Source: Petunia secreta (Eukaryota > Streptophyta > Magnoliopsida > Solanales > Solanaceae). Taken from it: a stretch of DNA of 64,000 nt. Shown one piece after another: positions 11,057 to 22,999 of the stretch. Made by a program: the position numbers and the translations under genes. The notes under the pieces were generated by a model. That model saw only the letters and a list, made by a program, of their open reading frames with translations. It made no database searches and had not been told where the DNA came from. The first letter of the stretch is position 1. Each line of letters starts with the position of its first letter. The stretch lies in the NCBI GenBank assembly GCA_029990175.1, contig JARKIP010000053.1, positions 16,944,001 through 17,008,000 of the forward strand, read 5' to 3'.

Positions 11057-12277
11057 GCTAATCTGGCCCGTCAATTCCAGTTTGATGGTCACTCCGATCA
11101 GCTAGGCAAGGCTGGCCTAAGCTAACCTGAAGTGAGTTCTCCCACCAATTCATGGAGAAGTTTCTCCCTCGCAGTGAGCAGGATGAGAAGGGAAGGTAGT
11201 TTGAGAGGATTGGACAAGGTAACTTGCCAGTCTCAGAGTATGAGCTTTTATTTTCTGAGATGTCTGGTTATGCTCCAGATCTTGTGCAGGAGCCCTCTAA
11301 GTGGGCCAGTCATATTATTGACGGGATTTCTCCATATTTGCGGTCTAAGATGGCTCGTGAGATTGCGGTCAGGACTACATTTGATATCGCTGTTAATATT
11401 GCTAGAAGGTATAAGGCGTATCACAAATTAGAGATTGAGGAGTTAGAGCGGGAGAGTAAGAGATCTCGTGGTCCAGGGCATGTTAGTACCTCATCTGGAG
11501 GTAGGAGTTATCCGCAGCAGAGTAGGCTAGCTGTGAGGTCAGTCCAGCACTCAGCGCATGGTTTTTAGGGTGCACCTATTCCTTCTCGGGGCCAATTTCC
11601 ATCTTAATCTCGTGCTCGTGATCAGCTCCAATTTGAGCAGCAGAGGTCATTTTTTGGGTGTTTTATCTATCAAGATTTAGGGCATCATAAAAAGGATTTC
11701 TCTTATCTATATCAGCAGAGTAGTAGCCGCCCTTTCTTTCGCCTTCCGGTGCCTATGCCACAGCAGCCTCAGGGTGCCTCTTTAGGGTCTCAACCAGCTC
11801 GTGGTGCACCTTCACCTGGTAGAGGTCGTGGGCGTAGTTCTGGTGGTCCTTCTAGAGGTGGTTCTCAGAGTGGCGGCTCAGCTCAGCCACAGAGACAGCT
11901 ATATGCACGACAAACCAGGCAGGATGTTGAGGCATCTCCAACTGTAATTACAGGTACTATATCTGTTTGTGGTCGAGATGCATATTCCTTGTTGGATCCA
12001 GGATCTGCCTATTCCTATGTTTCTCCTTATTTTGCTGCGGGATTTCATATGCATTATATGTGTCTCCGTGATCCATTCTGTGTTTCTACACCCACCAGAG
12101 ACTCTATTCTTGTGGATCGAGTCTATATATCCTGCATGTACTGTATCTTTTAGGGGTCGTGAGACTTTGATAGATCTTATGGTTTTGGATATGGTCGACT
12201 TTGATGTCATTATCGGCATGGATTGGTTGGCGTCATGTTATGCCACTCTAGATTGTCATGCCAAGTCTATTCGGTAA
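11057..12277 (+). pseudogene. Chromovirus copy A: gag fragment, zinc knuckle remnant and protease
   Basis: The gag core is entered in the middle (VSEYELLFSEMSGYAPDL, then MAREIAVRT), in the style of Tekay/Del Gag. A degenerate zinc knuckle follows near 11660 (GCFIYQDLGHH, one Cys lost). Then come a Gly/Ser/Arg-rich linker (11810-11880) and the protease segment LLDPGSAYSYVS near 11990, with the DxGS-type active site intact. Several stops and frame changes break it (for example at 11566). The true gag start is removed by the LTR-gag deletion. Confidence 0.75.
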
Positions 12278-12484
12278 TCTCTTCATGGTTCAGTGTCGAT
12301 ATTGTGGCAGGGTTGTCAATTGCCGCCTATAGGGCGTGTTATTTATTTCTTGAAGGCGAATCGGATGATGGATAAAGGGCGTTCAGCATATCTTGCCATG
12401 GTTCGAGATACCATTATGGAGATTCCATATCTCAACTCTTTACACTGTTGTGAGGGAATTCTCGGATGTGTTTCCACATGATCT

Positions 12485-13247
12485 CTAGGACTTCCTCCTG
12501 ATCGGGAGATCGAGTTTGGCATTAATATAGTGCAAGGGACTCAGCCTATTTCTATCCCTCCTTATAGCATGGCTCCGTCAGAGTTGAAGGAGATGAATGA
12601 GTAATTGCAGGCTTTGCTTGATAAGAGGTTTATTAGGCCTAGTATTTCTCCGTGGGGTGCTCCTGTTCTGTTCGTAAAGAAGAAGAATGGGACTATGTGG
12701 ATGAGTATTGATTATCGTCGGCTAAATAAGGTCACGATCAAGAACAAGTACCCCTACCCTCGTATTGATGATTTGTTTGATCAATTGCAGGGTGCCAAAT
12801 TCTTTTCTAAGATTGATTTGCGATCTAGTTATCATCAGCTGAAGATTCGGGAGTTAGATATCTCGAAGAATGCTTTCAGGACTCGTTACGGCCATTACGA
12901 GTTTCTAGTTTTGTGTCGTTCCTCGATTCCTTGGTCATTATCTTCATAGATGATATTCTGATCTATTCTCGCAGTCGCGATGAACATGATTATCATTTGA
13001 GGGTGGTTCTTCAGACCCTCTGTGATCGTAAGTTGTATGCCAAGTTCTGAAAATGTGAGTTTTGGCTTGATTCTGTTGCATCCTTGGGTCACGTGGTATC
13101 CAGTGAGGATATCAAGGTTGACCCAAAGAAGATTGAGGCTGTGCAGAGTTGGCCTCATCCTACCTCGCCTACTGAGGTTTGCAGCTTTCTTGATCTGGCA
13201 AGTTATTATTGGAGGTTTGTGGAGAAGTTTCCACTATTGGAGCTCCC
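12485..13247 (+). pseudogene. Chromovirus copy A: reverse transcriptase, broken
   Basis: Motifs in order are RFIRPSISPWGAPVLFVKKK, DYRRLNKVTIKNKYP, FFSKIDLRSSYHQLKI and YGHYEFLV. Then the segment that should hold 'FGLTNAP' is missing and the frame changes before FIDDILIYSRSRDEH, the YVDD-box equivalent (12940-12990). The deletion of about 70-80 bases is shared with copy B, so it is older than the duplication. Sequence stops at 13247, where RNase H has been deleted. Confidence 0.8.
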
Positions 13248-14746
13248 TTGACGATTTCAATGTGAGATTTCTTCGCCCAAACTCTAGCCGAGTCTTGGCC
13301 TGTTTGCCGCTCAGTCTTCCTTAGTCAGTCAGATTAAGGGAAAACAGTTCGAGGATTCACATTTTCATGAGTTGCGTGGTCGTGCCCTAAGTGGATGAGT
13401 TCCCTCCTTCAAGCTTGATTCAGATGGCATTCTTCGATCTAATGGCCGACTCTGTGTCCATGATTTCAGAGATCTGAGGTAGTCAGTGCTCTGCAAGGCT
13501 CATAACTCGCATTATACTATTCATCCTGGGATTACGAAGATGTATCACGATCACTGAGAGGTATATTGGTGGAAAGGGATGAAGAGGGATGTGTTCGATT
13601 ATGTGTCTCGTTGCTTGAACTGTCAACAAGTTAAATTCGAGCACCGGAAACTAGCAGGGTTAGCTCAGGCATTGCCCATTCCCAAATAGAAATGGGAGCA
13701 AATCACTATGAATTTTGTGGTTGGTCTGCAAAAGACCCGGCGACACTATGATTCAGTCTGGGTTATTGTGGACAAACTGACCAAATCAGCTCACTTCATC
13801 CCTATGAAGACTACTGATTTTGCTCAGAGATTGGCTAAGCTTTTCATTGATCAGATGGTTAGGCTGCATGGCACTCCAGTGTCTATCATATCCGATCGTG
13901 GGTCCCAATTTACTTCCCAGCTGGCAGTCTTTTCAGAGGGAGTTGGGGACCCAGGTACAGCTTAGTAGGGCGTTCCATCCTCAGACTGATGGTCAGTCCG
14001 AGCGGGTTATCTAGATTCTGGAGGATATGCTGAGAGCTTGTGCATTGGACTTCGGAGGCCACTAGGATAATCATATGGCCTTAGCTGAGTTTTCTTATAA
14101 TAATAGCTATCAATCCTCCATTTAGATGGCTCTATTTGAGGCCTTGTATGGTGGTAGATGTCGTTCTCTTATAGGTTGGTTCGAGTCCCGAGATATGGAG
14201 GTGATGAGTTCAGAGATGGTTCGGCAGACTCTGGATAATGTTTAAGTTATTCAGGATCGTCTACGGACCGCTCAAAGTAGGCATATTTCGTATTCAAACC
14301 AGAGGAGCCGAGAGTTACAGTTCGAGGTTGGCGACATGGTATTTCTAGAAGTGTCGCTGATGTGGGTTGTGAAGAGATTTAGGAGGAAAGGGAAGCTCAG
14401 TCCCAGATTTATTGGACCTTTCCGTATCGAGAAGCGCATCGGTAAGGTGGCTTATCGGCTTGATATGCCAACTTCTATGCCTGTTCATCCAGTGTTTCAT
14501 GTGTCCATGATTCGAAAGTGTATCGAGGATCCTTCCGAAGTGATTGAGTTAGATCCTACTCGGCTGGATGTGAATCTAGCCGAAAGCGTCGTTCTAGTTG
14601 CCATAGTTGCCCGAGATGTCCGAAAGCTTCATTCTAATAATATTCTGATGGTTCGAGTGTGATGGTGCAACGGTCCTCATGAGAAGGACACTTGGTAGGT
14701 TGAGTCCAGCATGCGTGAGAGATATCCTCATCTCGTCGATGACTAA
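13248..14746 (+). pseudogene. Chromovirus copy A: integrase with chromodomain-like tail
   Basis: Motifs in order are CLNCQQVK (zinc-binding end), MNFVVGLQK (first catalytic Asp), SDRGSQFTSQ (second Asp), a frame change, then FHPQTDGQSERV (catalytic Glu). The C-terminal GKLSPRFIGPFRIEKRIG segment follows, then PVHPVFHVSMIRKC. The last part (VRKLHSN... to RYPHLVDD, ending at 14746) is the chromodomain-like tail typical of Tekay/Del chromoviruses. It has multiple stops. Confidence 0.8.
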
Positions 14747-14917
14747 GGTAGGATCTTAATTTCTAAATGTTAAAAGATCTTATCAGTATTTATGTTTTCG
14801 GTACTTTGTGGTGTGATTATATCCGTTAGATAGTTGTTTAAATTTAGCGTAATATTTTCCATCAGTCATGTGGAATCTGCTCTAGACTCTGGCTTGTTAG
14901 AGGATGAACGAGAGTCT

Positions 14918-14930
14918 AAGTGGAGGAGAA
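14918..14930 (+). other. Polypurine tract before LTR 2
   Basis: AAGTGGAGGAGAA immediately precedes the TG that starts LTR 2. It primes plus-strand DNA synthesis. The same tract ends at 21123 before LTR 3. Confidence 0.7.
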
Positions 14931-16771
14931 TGAAAAAACCTTAGGCAGTCATTTCAGGAATTTGAACTCTGATTAGCATACCAATAGTCTTAAAAGCCCT
15001 GTAAGGTCCATTAGGACCTGTCCATAAAATTTGAGCTGATTCAGATTTCGTTTAGTAGGATTTTTTAGAAGGTCTCTGTTTTAGTTGTCGGTAAAGTTTA
15101 AAAATGGTTTTCGAGCTCGATTTTAGCAAATGAGCTCCAATTCGAAATCCGAAAGTTGCGCTAGGTTTTTAAGGTCATTTATGACCTGTAGAAACTTTTG
15201 GATGCAAATTCCGAGGTCGTTAAAATAAATTCGCTAAAATTCTTAAAGTTAAGAAATCATCCTATTTCTGGGGTATACGTATCTTGACTTCTAGAGATCC
15301 GATTCTAATTCCGTCTATGTGAGCATGTCACAGAAGTCTTGTAGGACATGCGTGCAAATTTAGGGTCATTCCGAGCTTTGAAAGGTCCCATTTTGACCCA
15401 AAAAATGCAGCATATTAGTTGTTGGTGCAAAAGTTGCCTAATAAGCTGCTTAATTTCAGTATAAAAGCTGATTTTTCAGCTCAATTCAGAAAAATTCATT
15501 TTCAGTTCATTGAAGTCGGTTCCAAGGGAGAATTTAAGCGTCAAGTGGTTAGAAATCATCAGGTATCTATCCTATAACATTCAATCGCGTTAATTCATGA
15601 TTCTCGCGCTAGAATCTCTTGAAATTGAATTAGAAAATTGAGTTAGGACGCTAAAAATTATGAAATTAGAAAATTTGATGAAATTGAATTCAGATATGAA
15701 AACTAATGATACCATTGGACTCACCAAATTATGAGGAGTTCGAAAATATATAATTTACTGGTTTTCGGCTAAGTGCAGACCAAGGGTATTTTGGTAATTT
15801 TTCTTCTTTCATTGCCTAAAGGCTGAATACTCTTTTTTCGGGCACTTATAAGCGCGAATATGTTTCTTTGGCTCAAAAAGGTGTTATTCTGAGGGACATC
15901 GGGCGGGAAAGAAAGTCATTCAGTAGCTATCCTGACCCAGGACTTAAGGTAGGTGATTTTATCCGCTTCTTTGACGGCCTTTGACCTTTGAATGATCTGT
16001 TCACGCATTCTTTACGTGAATAGATTTCGACAGGGCATTATTATTATGTCACAACATTGTTATGTATTTTTTGGTTAATTTTTTTTGATTTCTGGGATGT
16101 TCCTTCATGTGAGGACAGTAGGTTCCGCCCTAGGAGCAGGAGGATTCCGCTCCTTGCATCATATTGAGGAAAGGAGGATTCCGCTACGGAGTAGCAGGAT
16201 TCCTCTCGATTCATTGGGCACATGTGACCCCCTTACATTATAATTGCATTCATTTCATATCCTTATAAATGTTGTATATGACTGCTACTTGCCTATCTAT
16301 ACATTTTTATCTCTTATATACCGTTACTTACCATTTCCCTGGCTAACTTAACTATTTTTTTAGTTAAGTAGTTATTTCGCACCTACTGAGTCCTTATGAC
16401 TCACTCCTTACCCTCTTCTTGTGTTGTATTTTGTTTCGGCAGATTCCGCTCCGGGACTAGTCGACCGCATCATGATTGAGGAGCAGGGCCCGTTTCTAGT
16501 TGACTATGGTGAGCCAGCTTGTTCGCTGAGGCCACCGATTGTAAATATTCTCGATTTATCTCTTTTTGCTCCCTTCGAGAGATATACTTATCTTTTGGAC
16601 TTCTTAGATATCATATCTGGAAACCTCCAGACTTATGTATTTTTGGTAATAATTGTATTTATTCAGGAGCTTGAAAATATGTCAGTTTATATATAATATG
16701 TGTTTCATACGCATTTCTATATTATTTAGATCGTTTTTCTAATATTTTTAAGTAAAGTTTGTGTTATCTAA
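14931..16771 (+). repeat. LTR 2 of the array (shared middle LTR)
   Basis: It starts TGAAAAAACCTTAGG after the polypurine tract, so its 5' end is complete. Its 3' end carries the same LTR-to-gag deletion as LTR 1 (junction after GTTATCTAA at 16771). It therefore joins the end of copy A to the start of copy B and looks like a recombinant between an original 3' LTR and 5' LTR. Confidence 0.8.
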
Positions 16772-17992
16772 GCTAACCTGGCCCGTCAATTCCAGTTTGA
16801 TGGTCACTCCGATCAGCTAGGCAAGGCTGGCCTAAGCTAACCTGAAGTGAGTTCTCCCACCAATTCATGGAGAAGTTTCTCCCTCGCAGTGAGCAGGATG
16901 AGAAGGGAAGGCAGTTTGAGAGGATTGGACAAGGTAACCTGCCAGTCTCAGAGTATGAGCTTTTATTTTCTGAGATGTCTGGGTATGCTCCAGATCTCGT
17001 GCAGGAGCCCTCTAAGTGGGCCAGTCATTTTATTGACGGGCTTTCTCCATATTTGCGGTCTAAGATGGCTCGTGAGATTGCGGTCAGGACTACATTTGAT
17101 ATCGCTGTTAATATTGCTAGAAGGTATAAGGCGTATCACAAATTAGAGATTGAGGAGTTAGAGCGGGAGAGTAAGAGATCTCGTGGTCCAGGGCATGTTA
17201 GTACCTCATCTGGAGGTAGGAGTTATCCACAGCAGAGTTGGTCAGCTGTGAGGTCAGTCCAGCGCTCAGCGCATGGTTTTTAGGGTGCACCTATTCCTTC
17301 TCGGGGCCAATTTCCATCTTAATCTCGTGCTCGTGATCAGCTCCAATTTGAGCAGCAGAGGTCATTTTTTGGGTGTTTTATCTATCAGGATTTAGGGCAT
17401 CATAAAAAGGATTTCTCTTATCTATATCAGCAGTGTAGTAGCCATCCTTTCTCTCGCCTTCCGGCACCTATGCCACAGCAGCCTCAGGGTGCCTCTTTAG
17501 GGTCTCAGCCTGCTCGTGGTGCACCTTCACCTGGTAGAGGTCGTGGCCGTGGTTCTGGTGGTCCTTCTAGAGGTGGTTCTCAGAGTGGCGGCTCAGCTCA
17601 GCCATAGAGACAGCTATATGCACGACTAACCAGACAGGATGTTGAGGCATCTCCAGCTGTAATTAGAGGTACTATATCTGTTTGTGGTCGAGATGCATAT
17701 TCCTTGTTGGATCCAGGATCTGCCTATTCCTACGTTTGTCCTTATTTTGCTGCGGGATTTCATATGCATTATATGTGTCTCCGTGATCCATTTTGTGTTT
17801 CTACTCCCACCAGAGACTCTATTCTTGTGGATCGAGTCTATATATCCTGGATGTACTGTATCTTTTAGGGGTCGTGAGACTTTGGTAGATCTTATGGTTT
17901 TGGATATGGTCGGCTTTGATGTCATTATCGGCATGGATTGGTTGGCGTCATGTTATGCCACTCTAGATTGTCATGCCAAGTCTATTCAGTAA
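16772..17992 (+). pseudogene. Chromovirus copy B: gag fragment, zinc knuckle remnant and protease
   Basis: This is the same layout as copy A with scattered substitutions. The gag frame is open for longer (16867-17283: EKFLPRSEQDEKGRQFERIG, then VSEYELLFSEM). The zinc knuckle remnant is at about 17375 and the protease segment LLDPGSAYSYV at about 17705. An extra stop (CAG to TAG) appears at 17605 that copy A lacks, and copy A's reading differs at 16911 (CAG there is TAG), so each copy has gained private lesions since duplication. Confidence 0.75.
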
Positions 17993-18199
17993 TCTCTTCA
18001 TGGTTCAGTGTCGATATTGTGGCAGGGTTGTCAATTGCCGCCTATAGGGCGTGTTATTTATTTCTTGAAGGCGAATCAGATGATGGATAAAGGGCATTCA
18101 GCATATCTTACCATGGTTCGAGATACCATTCTGGAGATTCCATCTCTCAACTCTTTACACTGTTGTGAGGGAATTCTCGGATGTGTTTCCACATGATCT

Positions 18200-18962
18200 C
18201 CAGGACTTCCTCCTGATCGGGAGATCGAGTTTGGCATTAATATAGTGCAAGGGACTCAGCCTATTTCTATCCCTCCTTATAGCATGGCTCCGTCAGAGTT
18301 GAAGGAGATGAATGAGTAGTTGTAGGCTTTGCTTGATAAGAGGTTTATTAGGCCTAGTATTTCTCCGTGGGGTGCTCCTGTTCTGTTCGTAAAGAAGAAG
18401 AATGGGACTATGTGGATGAGTATTGATTATCGTCGGCTAAATAAGGTCACGATCAAGAACAAGTACCCCTTGCCTCGTATTGATGATTTGTTTGATCAAT
18501 TGCAGGGTGCCAAATTCTTTTCTAAGATTGATTTGCGATCTAGTTATCATCAGCTGAAGATTCGGGAGTTAGATATCTTGAAGACTGCTTTCAGGACTCG
18601 TTACGGCCATTACGAGTTTCTAGTTTTGTGTCGTTCCTCGATTCCTTGGTCATTATCTTCATAGATGATATTCTGATCTATTCTCGCAGTCGCGATGAAC
18701 ATGATTATCATTTGAGGGTGGTTCTTCAGACCCTCCGTGATCGTAAGTTGTATGCCAAGTTCTGAAAATGTGAGTTTTGGCTTGATTCTGTTGCATCCTT
18801 GGGTCACGTGGTATCCAGTGAGGATATCAAGGTTGACCCAAAAAAGATTGAGGCTGTGTAGAGTTGGCCTCATCCTACCTCGCCTACTGAGGTTCGCAGC
18901 TTTCTTGATCTGGCAAGTTATTATTGGAGGTTTGTGGAGAAGTTTCCACTATTGGAGCTCCC
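18200..18962 (+). pseudogene. Chromovirus copy B: reverse transcriptase, broken
   Basis: The motifs match copy A: RFIRPSISPWGAPVLFVKKK, DYRRLNKVTIKNKYP, FSKIDLRSSYHQL, YGHYEFLV. It has the same missing stretch before FIDDILIYSRS (about 18655-18700) and the same stop after LYAKF (TGA at 18762). The shared gap places these lesions before the tandem duplication. Confidence 0.8.
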
Positions 18963-19480
18963 ATGACTCGCCTGACCAAGAAGGCGGTTCAGTTTCGATG
19001 GTCTAATGAGTATGAGGTGAGCTTCAAGGAGCTGAAGGCCTTATTGACTTCAGCTCTAGTGTTATCCCTTACTTCCGGCACTGGTGGATTTGTAGTCTAT
19101 TACGATGCATCTCGTGTAGGCCTTGGATGTATTCTCATGCAGCACAGGAGGGTGATTGCTTATACTTCCAGACAACTGAAGCTGAATGAGAAGAACCATC
19201 CGACTCATGATCTAGAGTTGGTAGATGTAGTCTTTGCTCTGAAGATTTGGAGGCACCATCTTTATGGCGAGCCTTGTGAGGTGTATACCGATCACAAGAT
19301 CTTGCAGTATCTTTTTTCTCAGAAGAATCTTAATGGCCGGTAGCGGAGGTGGCGTGAGTTAATTAAAGATTATGATCTCACTATCTGCATTCATCCTGGA
19401 AAGGCGAATGTCGTGGCAGATGCTTTTAGCAGGAAGTCTATGGGCAGCGTGGCTTTTCTTTATGCTGACATGAGACCTTT
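18963..19480 (+). pseudogene. Chromovirus copy B: RNase H domain (deleted in copy A)
   Basis: The frame reads through TKKAVQFRWS, then VVYYDASRVGLGCILMQ (first catalytic Asp in YDAS), LELVDVVFALKIWRHHL (Glu) and VYTDHKILQYLF (Asp), ending with HPGKANVVADAFSRKS. One stop (CGG or CAG to TAG) interrupts it at 19341. Copy A jumps across this whole block between two TCCC tetranucleotides. Confidence 0.85.
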
Positions 19481-19489
19481 GGCCTGAGC

Positions 19490-21000
19490 GTTGCAATCCC
19501 TTGACGATTCCAATGTGAGATTTCTTCGCCCAAACTCCAGCCGAGTCTTGGCCTGTATTGCAGCTCAGTCTTCCTTAGTCAGTCAGATTAAGGGAAAACA
19601 GTTCGAGGATTCATATTTTCATGAGTTGCGTGGCCGTGCCCTAAGTGGATGAGTTCCCTCCTTCAAGCTTGATTCAGATGGCATTCTTCGATCTAATGGC
19701 CGACTCTGTGTCCGTGATTTCAGAGATCTGAGGCAGTCAGTGCTCCGCAAGGCTCATAACTCGCGTTATACTATTCATCCTGGCATTACTAAGATGTATC
19801 ACGATCTCTGAGAGGTATATTGGTGGAAAGGGATGAAGAGGGATGTATTCGATTATGTGTCTCGTTGCTTGAACTGTCAGCAAGTTAAATTCGAGCACCG
19901 GAAACTAGCAGGGTTAGCTCAGGCATTGCCCATTCCCAAATGGAAATGGGAGCAAATCACTATGAATTTTGTGGTTGGTCTGCAAAAGACCCGGCGACAC
20001 TATGATTCAGTTTGGGTTATTGTGGACAAACTGACCAAATCAGCTCACTTCATCCCTATGAAGACTACTGATTTCGCTCAGAGATTGGCTAAGCTTTTCA
20101 TTGATCAGATGGTTAGGCTGCATGGCACTCCAGTGTCTATCATATCCGATCGTGGGTCCCAATTTACTTCCCAGCTGGCAGTCTTTTCAGAGGGAGTTGG
20201 GGACCCAGGTACAGCTTAGTAGGGCGTTCCATCCTCAGACTGATGGTCAGTCCGAGTGGGTTATCTAGATTCTGGAGGATATGCTGAGAGCTTGTGCATT
20301 GGACTTCGGAGGCCACTAGGATGATCATATGGCCTTAGCGGAGTTTTCTTATAATAATAGCTATCAATCCTCCATTCAGATGGCTCTATTTGAGGCCTTG
20401 TATGGTGGTAGATGTCGTTCTCTTATAGGTTGGTTCGAGTCCCGAGATATGGAGGTGATGAGTTCAGCGATGGTTCGGCAGACTCTGGATAATGTTTAAG
20501 TTATTCAGGATCGTCTACGGACCGCTCAAAGTAGGCATATTTCGTATTCAAACCAGAGGAGCCGAGAGTTACAGTTCGAGGTTGGCGACATGGTATTTCT
20601 AAAAGTGTCGCTGATGTGGGTTGTGAAGAGATTTAGGAGGAAAGGGAAGCTCAGTCCCAGATTTATTGGACCTTTCCGTATCGAGAAGCGCATCGGTAAG
20701 GTGGCTTATTGGCTTGATATGCCAACTTCTATGCCTGTTCATCTAGTGTTTCATGTGTCCATGATTCGAAAGTGTATCGAGGATCCTTCCGAAGTGATTG
20801 AGTTAGATCCTACTCGGCTGGATGTGAATCTAGCCGAAAGCTTCGTTCTAGTTGCCATAGTTGCCCGAGATGTCCGAAAGCTTCATTCTAATAATATTCC
20901 GATGGTTCGAGTGTGATGGCGCAACGGTCCTCATGAGAAGGACACTTGGTAGCTTGAGTCCAGCATGCGTGAGAGATATCCTCATCTCGTCGATGACTAA
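19490..21000 (+). pseudogene. Chromovirus copy B: integrase with chromodomain-like tail
   Basis: The zinc-binding CLNCQQVK, MNFVVGLQK with the first Asp, SDRGSQFTSQ with the second Asp, then a frame change and the FHPQTDGQSE segment with the Glu are all visible. The C-terminal part (GKLSPRFIGPFRIEKRIG, VFHVSMIRKC) leads to the chromodomain-like tail ending at 21000. A 128-codon frame is open at 19833-20219. Confidence 0.8.
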
Positions 21001-21110
21001 GGTAGGATCTTAATTTCTAAATGTTAAAAGGTCTTATCAGTATTTATGTTTTCGGTACTTTATGGTGTGATTATATCCGTTAAATAGTTGTTTAAATTTT
21101 GCGTAAGTCT

Positions 21111-21123
21111 AAGTGGAGGAGAA
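21111..21123 (+). other. Polypurine tract before LTR 3
   Basis: AAGTGGAGGAGAA directly precedes the TG of LTR 3. Compared with copy A, a block of nearly 60 bp just upstream of this tract is missing. Confidence 0.7.
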
Positions 21124-22999
21124 TGAAAAGACCTTAGGCAGTCTTTTCAGGAATTTGAACTCCGATTAGCATACCAATAGTCTTAAAGCCCTGTAAGGTC
21201 CATTAGGACCTGTCCATAAAATTTGAGCTGATTCGGACCTCGTTTAGTAGGATTTTTGAGAAGGTCTCTGTTTTAGTTGTTAGGTTTTTAAGGTCATTTA
21301 TGACCTGTAGAAACTTTTGGATGTAAATTCCGAGGTCGTTCAAATAAATTCGCTAAAATTCTGAAAGTTAAAAAATCAGCCTATTTCTGGGGTAGCCGTA
21401 TCTTGACTTCTAGAGATCCGATTCTAATTCCGTCTATGCGAGCATGTCACAGAAGTCTTGTATGACATGCGTGCAAAATTTAGGGTCATTCCGAGCTTTG
21501 GAGGGTCCCGTTTGGACCCAAAAAATGCAGCACATTAGTTGTTGGTGCAAAAGTTGCCTAATAAGCTGCTTAATTTCAGTATAAAAGCTGATTTTTCAAC
21601 TCAATTCATGAAAATTCATTTTCAGTTCATTGAAGTCGGTTCCAAGGGAGAATTTAAGCGTCAAGTGGTTAGAAATCATCTGGTATCAATCCTATAACAT
21701 TCAATCGCGTTAATTCATGATTCTTGCGCTAGAATCTCTTGAAATTGAATTGGAAAATTGGGTTAGGACGCTAAAAATTATGAAATTTAAAAATTGATGA
21801 AATTGAATTCAGATATGAAAACTAATTATACCATTGGACTCACCAAATTATGAGGAGTTCAAAAATGTATAATTTATGGGTTTTCGGCTAAGTCCAGACA
21901 AAGGGTATTTTGGTAATTTTTCTTCTTTCATTGCCTAAAGGCTGAATACTCTTTTTTCGGGCACTTATAAGTGCGAATATGTTTCTTTGGCTCAGAAAGG
22001 TGTTATTCTGAGGGACATCGGGCAGCAAAGAAAGTCATTCAGCAGCTATCCTGACCCAGGACTCGAGGTATGTGATTTTATCCACTTCTTTGACGGCCTT
22101 TAGCCTTTGGATGATCCGTTCACGCGTTCTTTACATGAATAGCTCCCGATAGGGTGTACTTATTACGCCACAGTTTTGTTATATATTTTCTGGTTAATTT
22201 TTCTTGATTTTTGGGCGGTTATGTCATCTGAGGGCAGGAGGATTCCGTCCTAGGAGCAGGAGGATTCCGCTCCTTGCATCATATTGAGGGTAGAAGGATT
22301 CCGCCCCGGAGTAGGAGGATTTCGCTCTATTCATTGGGCACTTGTGACCCCTTACATTATGATTGCATTCATTTCATATCCTTATAAATGTTGTATATGA
22401 CTGCTACTTGCCTATCTATACATTTTTATATGCAATATACTGTTATTGACCATTTCCCTGGCTAACTTAACTATTTTTTTAGTTAAGTAGTTACTTCGCG
22501 CCTACTGAGTCCTTATGACTCACTCTCTACCTGTTTCTTGTGTTGTATTTTGTTTCGGCAGATTCCGCTCGCGGACCCAGTCAGCCGCAACGTGGTTGAG
22601 GAGCAGGGCCCCTTTCTAGCTGTCTACAGTGAGCCAGCTTGTTCGTTGAGGCCACCGATTGTACATATTCTAGTTTTATCTCATTTTGCTCCCTTCGGAA
22701 GATGTACTTATATTTTGGACTTCTTAAATATCATATCTGGAAACCTCTAGAGTTATGTATTTTGGGTAGTAGCTGTGTTTATTCATGAAGCTTGTAAATA
22801 TATCAGTTTATATATAATATGTATTTCATACGCGTTTTTATATTATTTAGATTGATTCTCTAGTATTTTCAAGTAAAGTTTGGGTTATCTAAATTTTTTC
22901 AAATCGTATGTCTTGGGTTAAGCCTATAGGGTTCGCTCGATAAGTCTAGGGAGGTAGTCGGGTGCCCGCACGGTCTATCCGGATGTTTGGGTTGTGTCA
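21124..22999 (+). repeat. LTR 3 of the array (complete 3' end)
   Basis: It starts TGAAAAGACC and ends GGTTGTGTCA at 22999, 1876 bp. It keeps the last 107 bp that LTRs 1 and 2 lack, and has private gaps (for example near 21281, where LTR 2 has about 75 extra bases). No matching target-site duplication can be tested, because the left end of the array is truncated. Confidence 0.75.

Larger units (their letters stand above)
9491..22999 (+). mobile_element. Tandem array of a Tekay/Del-like chromovirus: LTR-internal-LTR-internal-LTR
   Basis: Two internal regions lie head to tail and share three LTRs: 9491-11056, 14931-16771 and 21124-22999. Positions before the 538-bp deletion correspond at a constant offset of 5715 bp (for example 11132 and 16847). 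The internal parts share stop codons, a gap in RT and a deletion joining the LTR to mid-gag, so the duplication copied an already dead element. The integrase ends in a chromodomain-like tail, which gives the chromovirus call. Confidence 0.85.
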
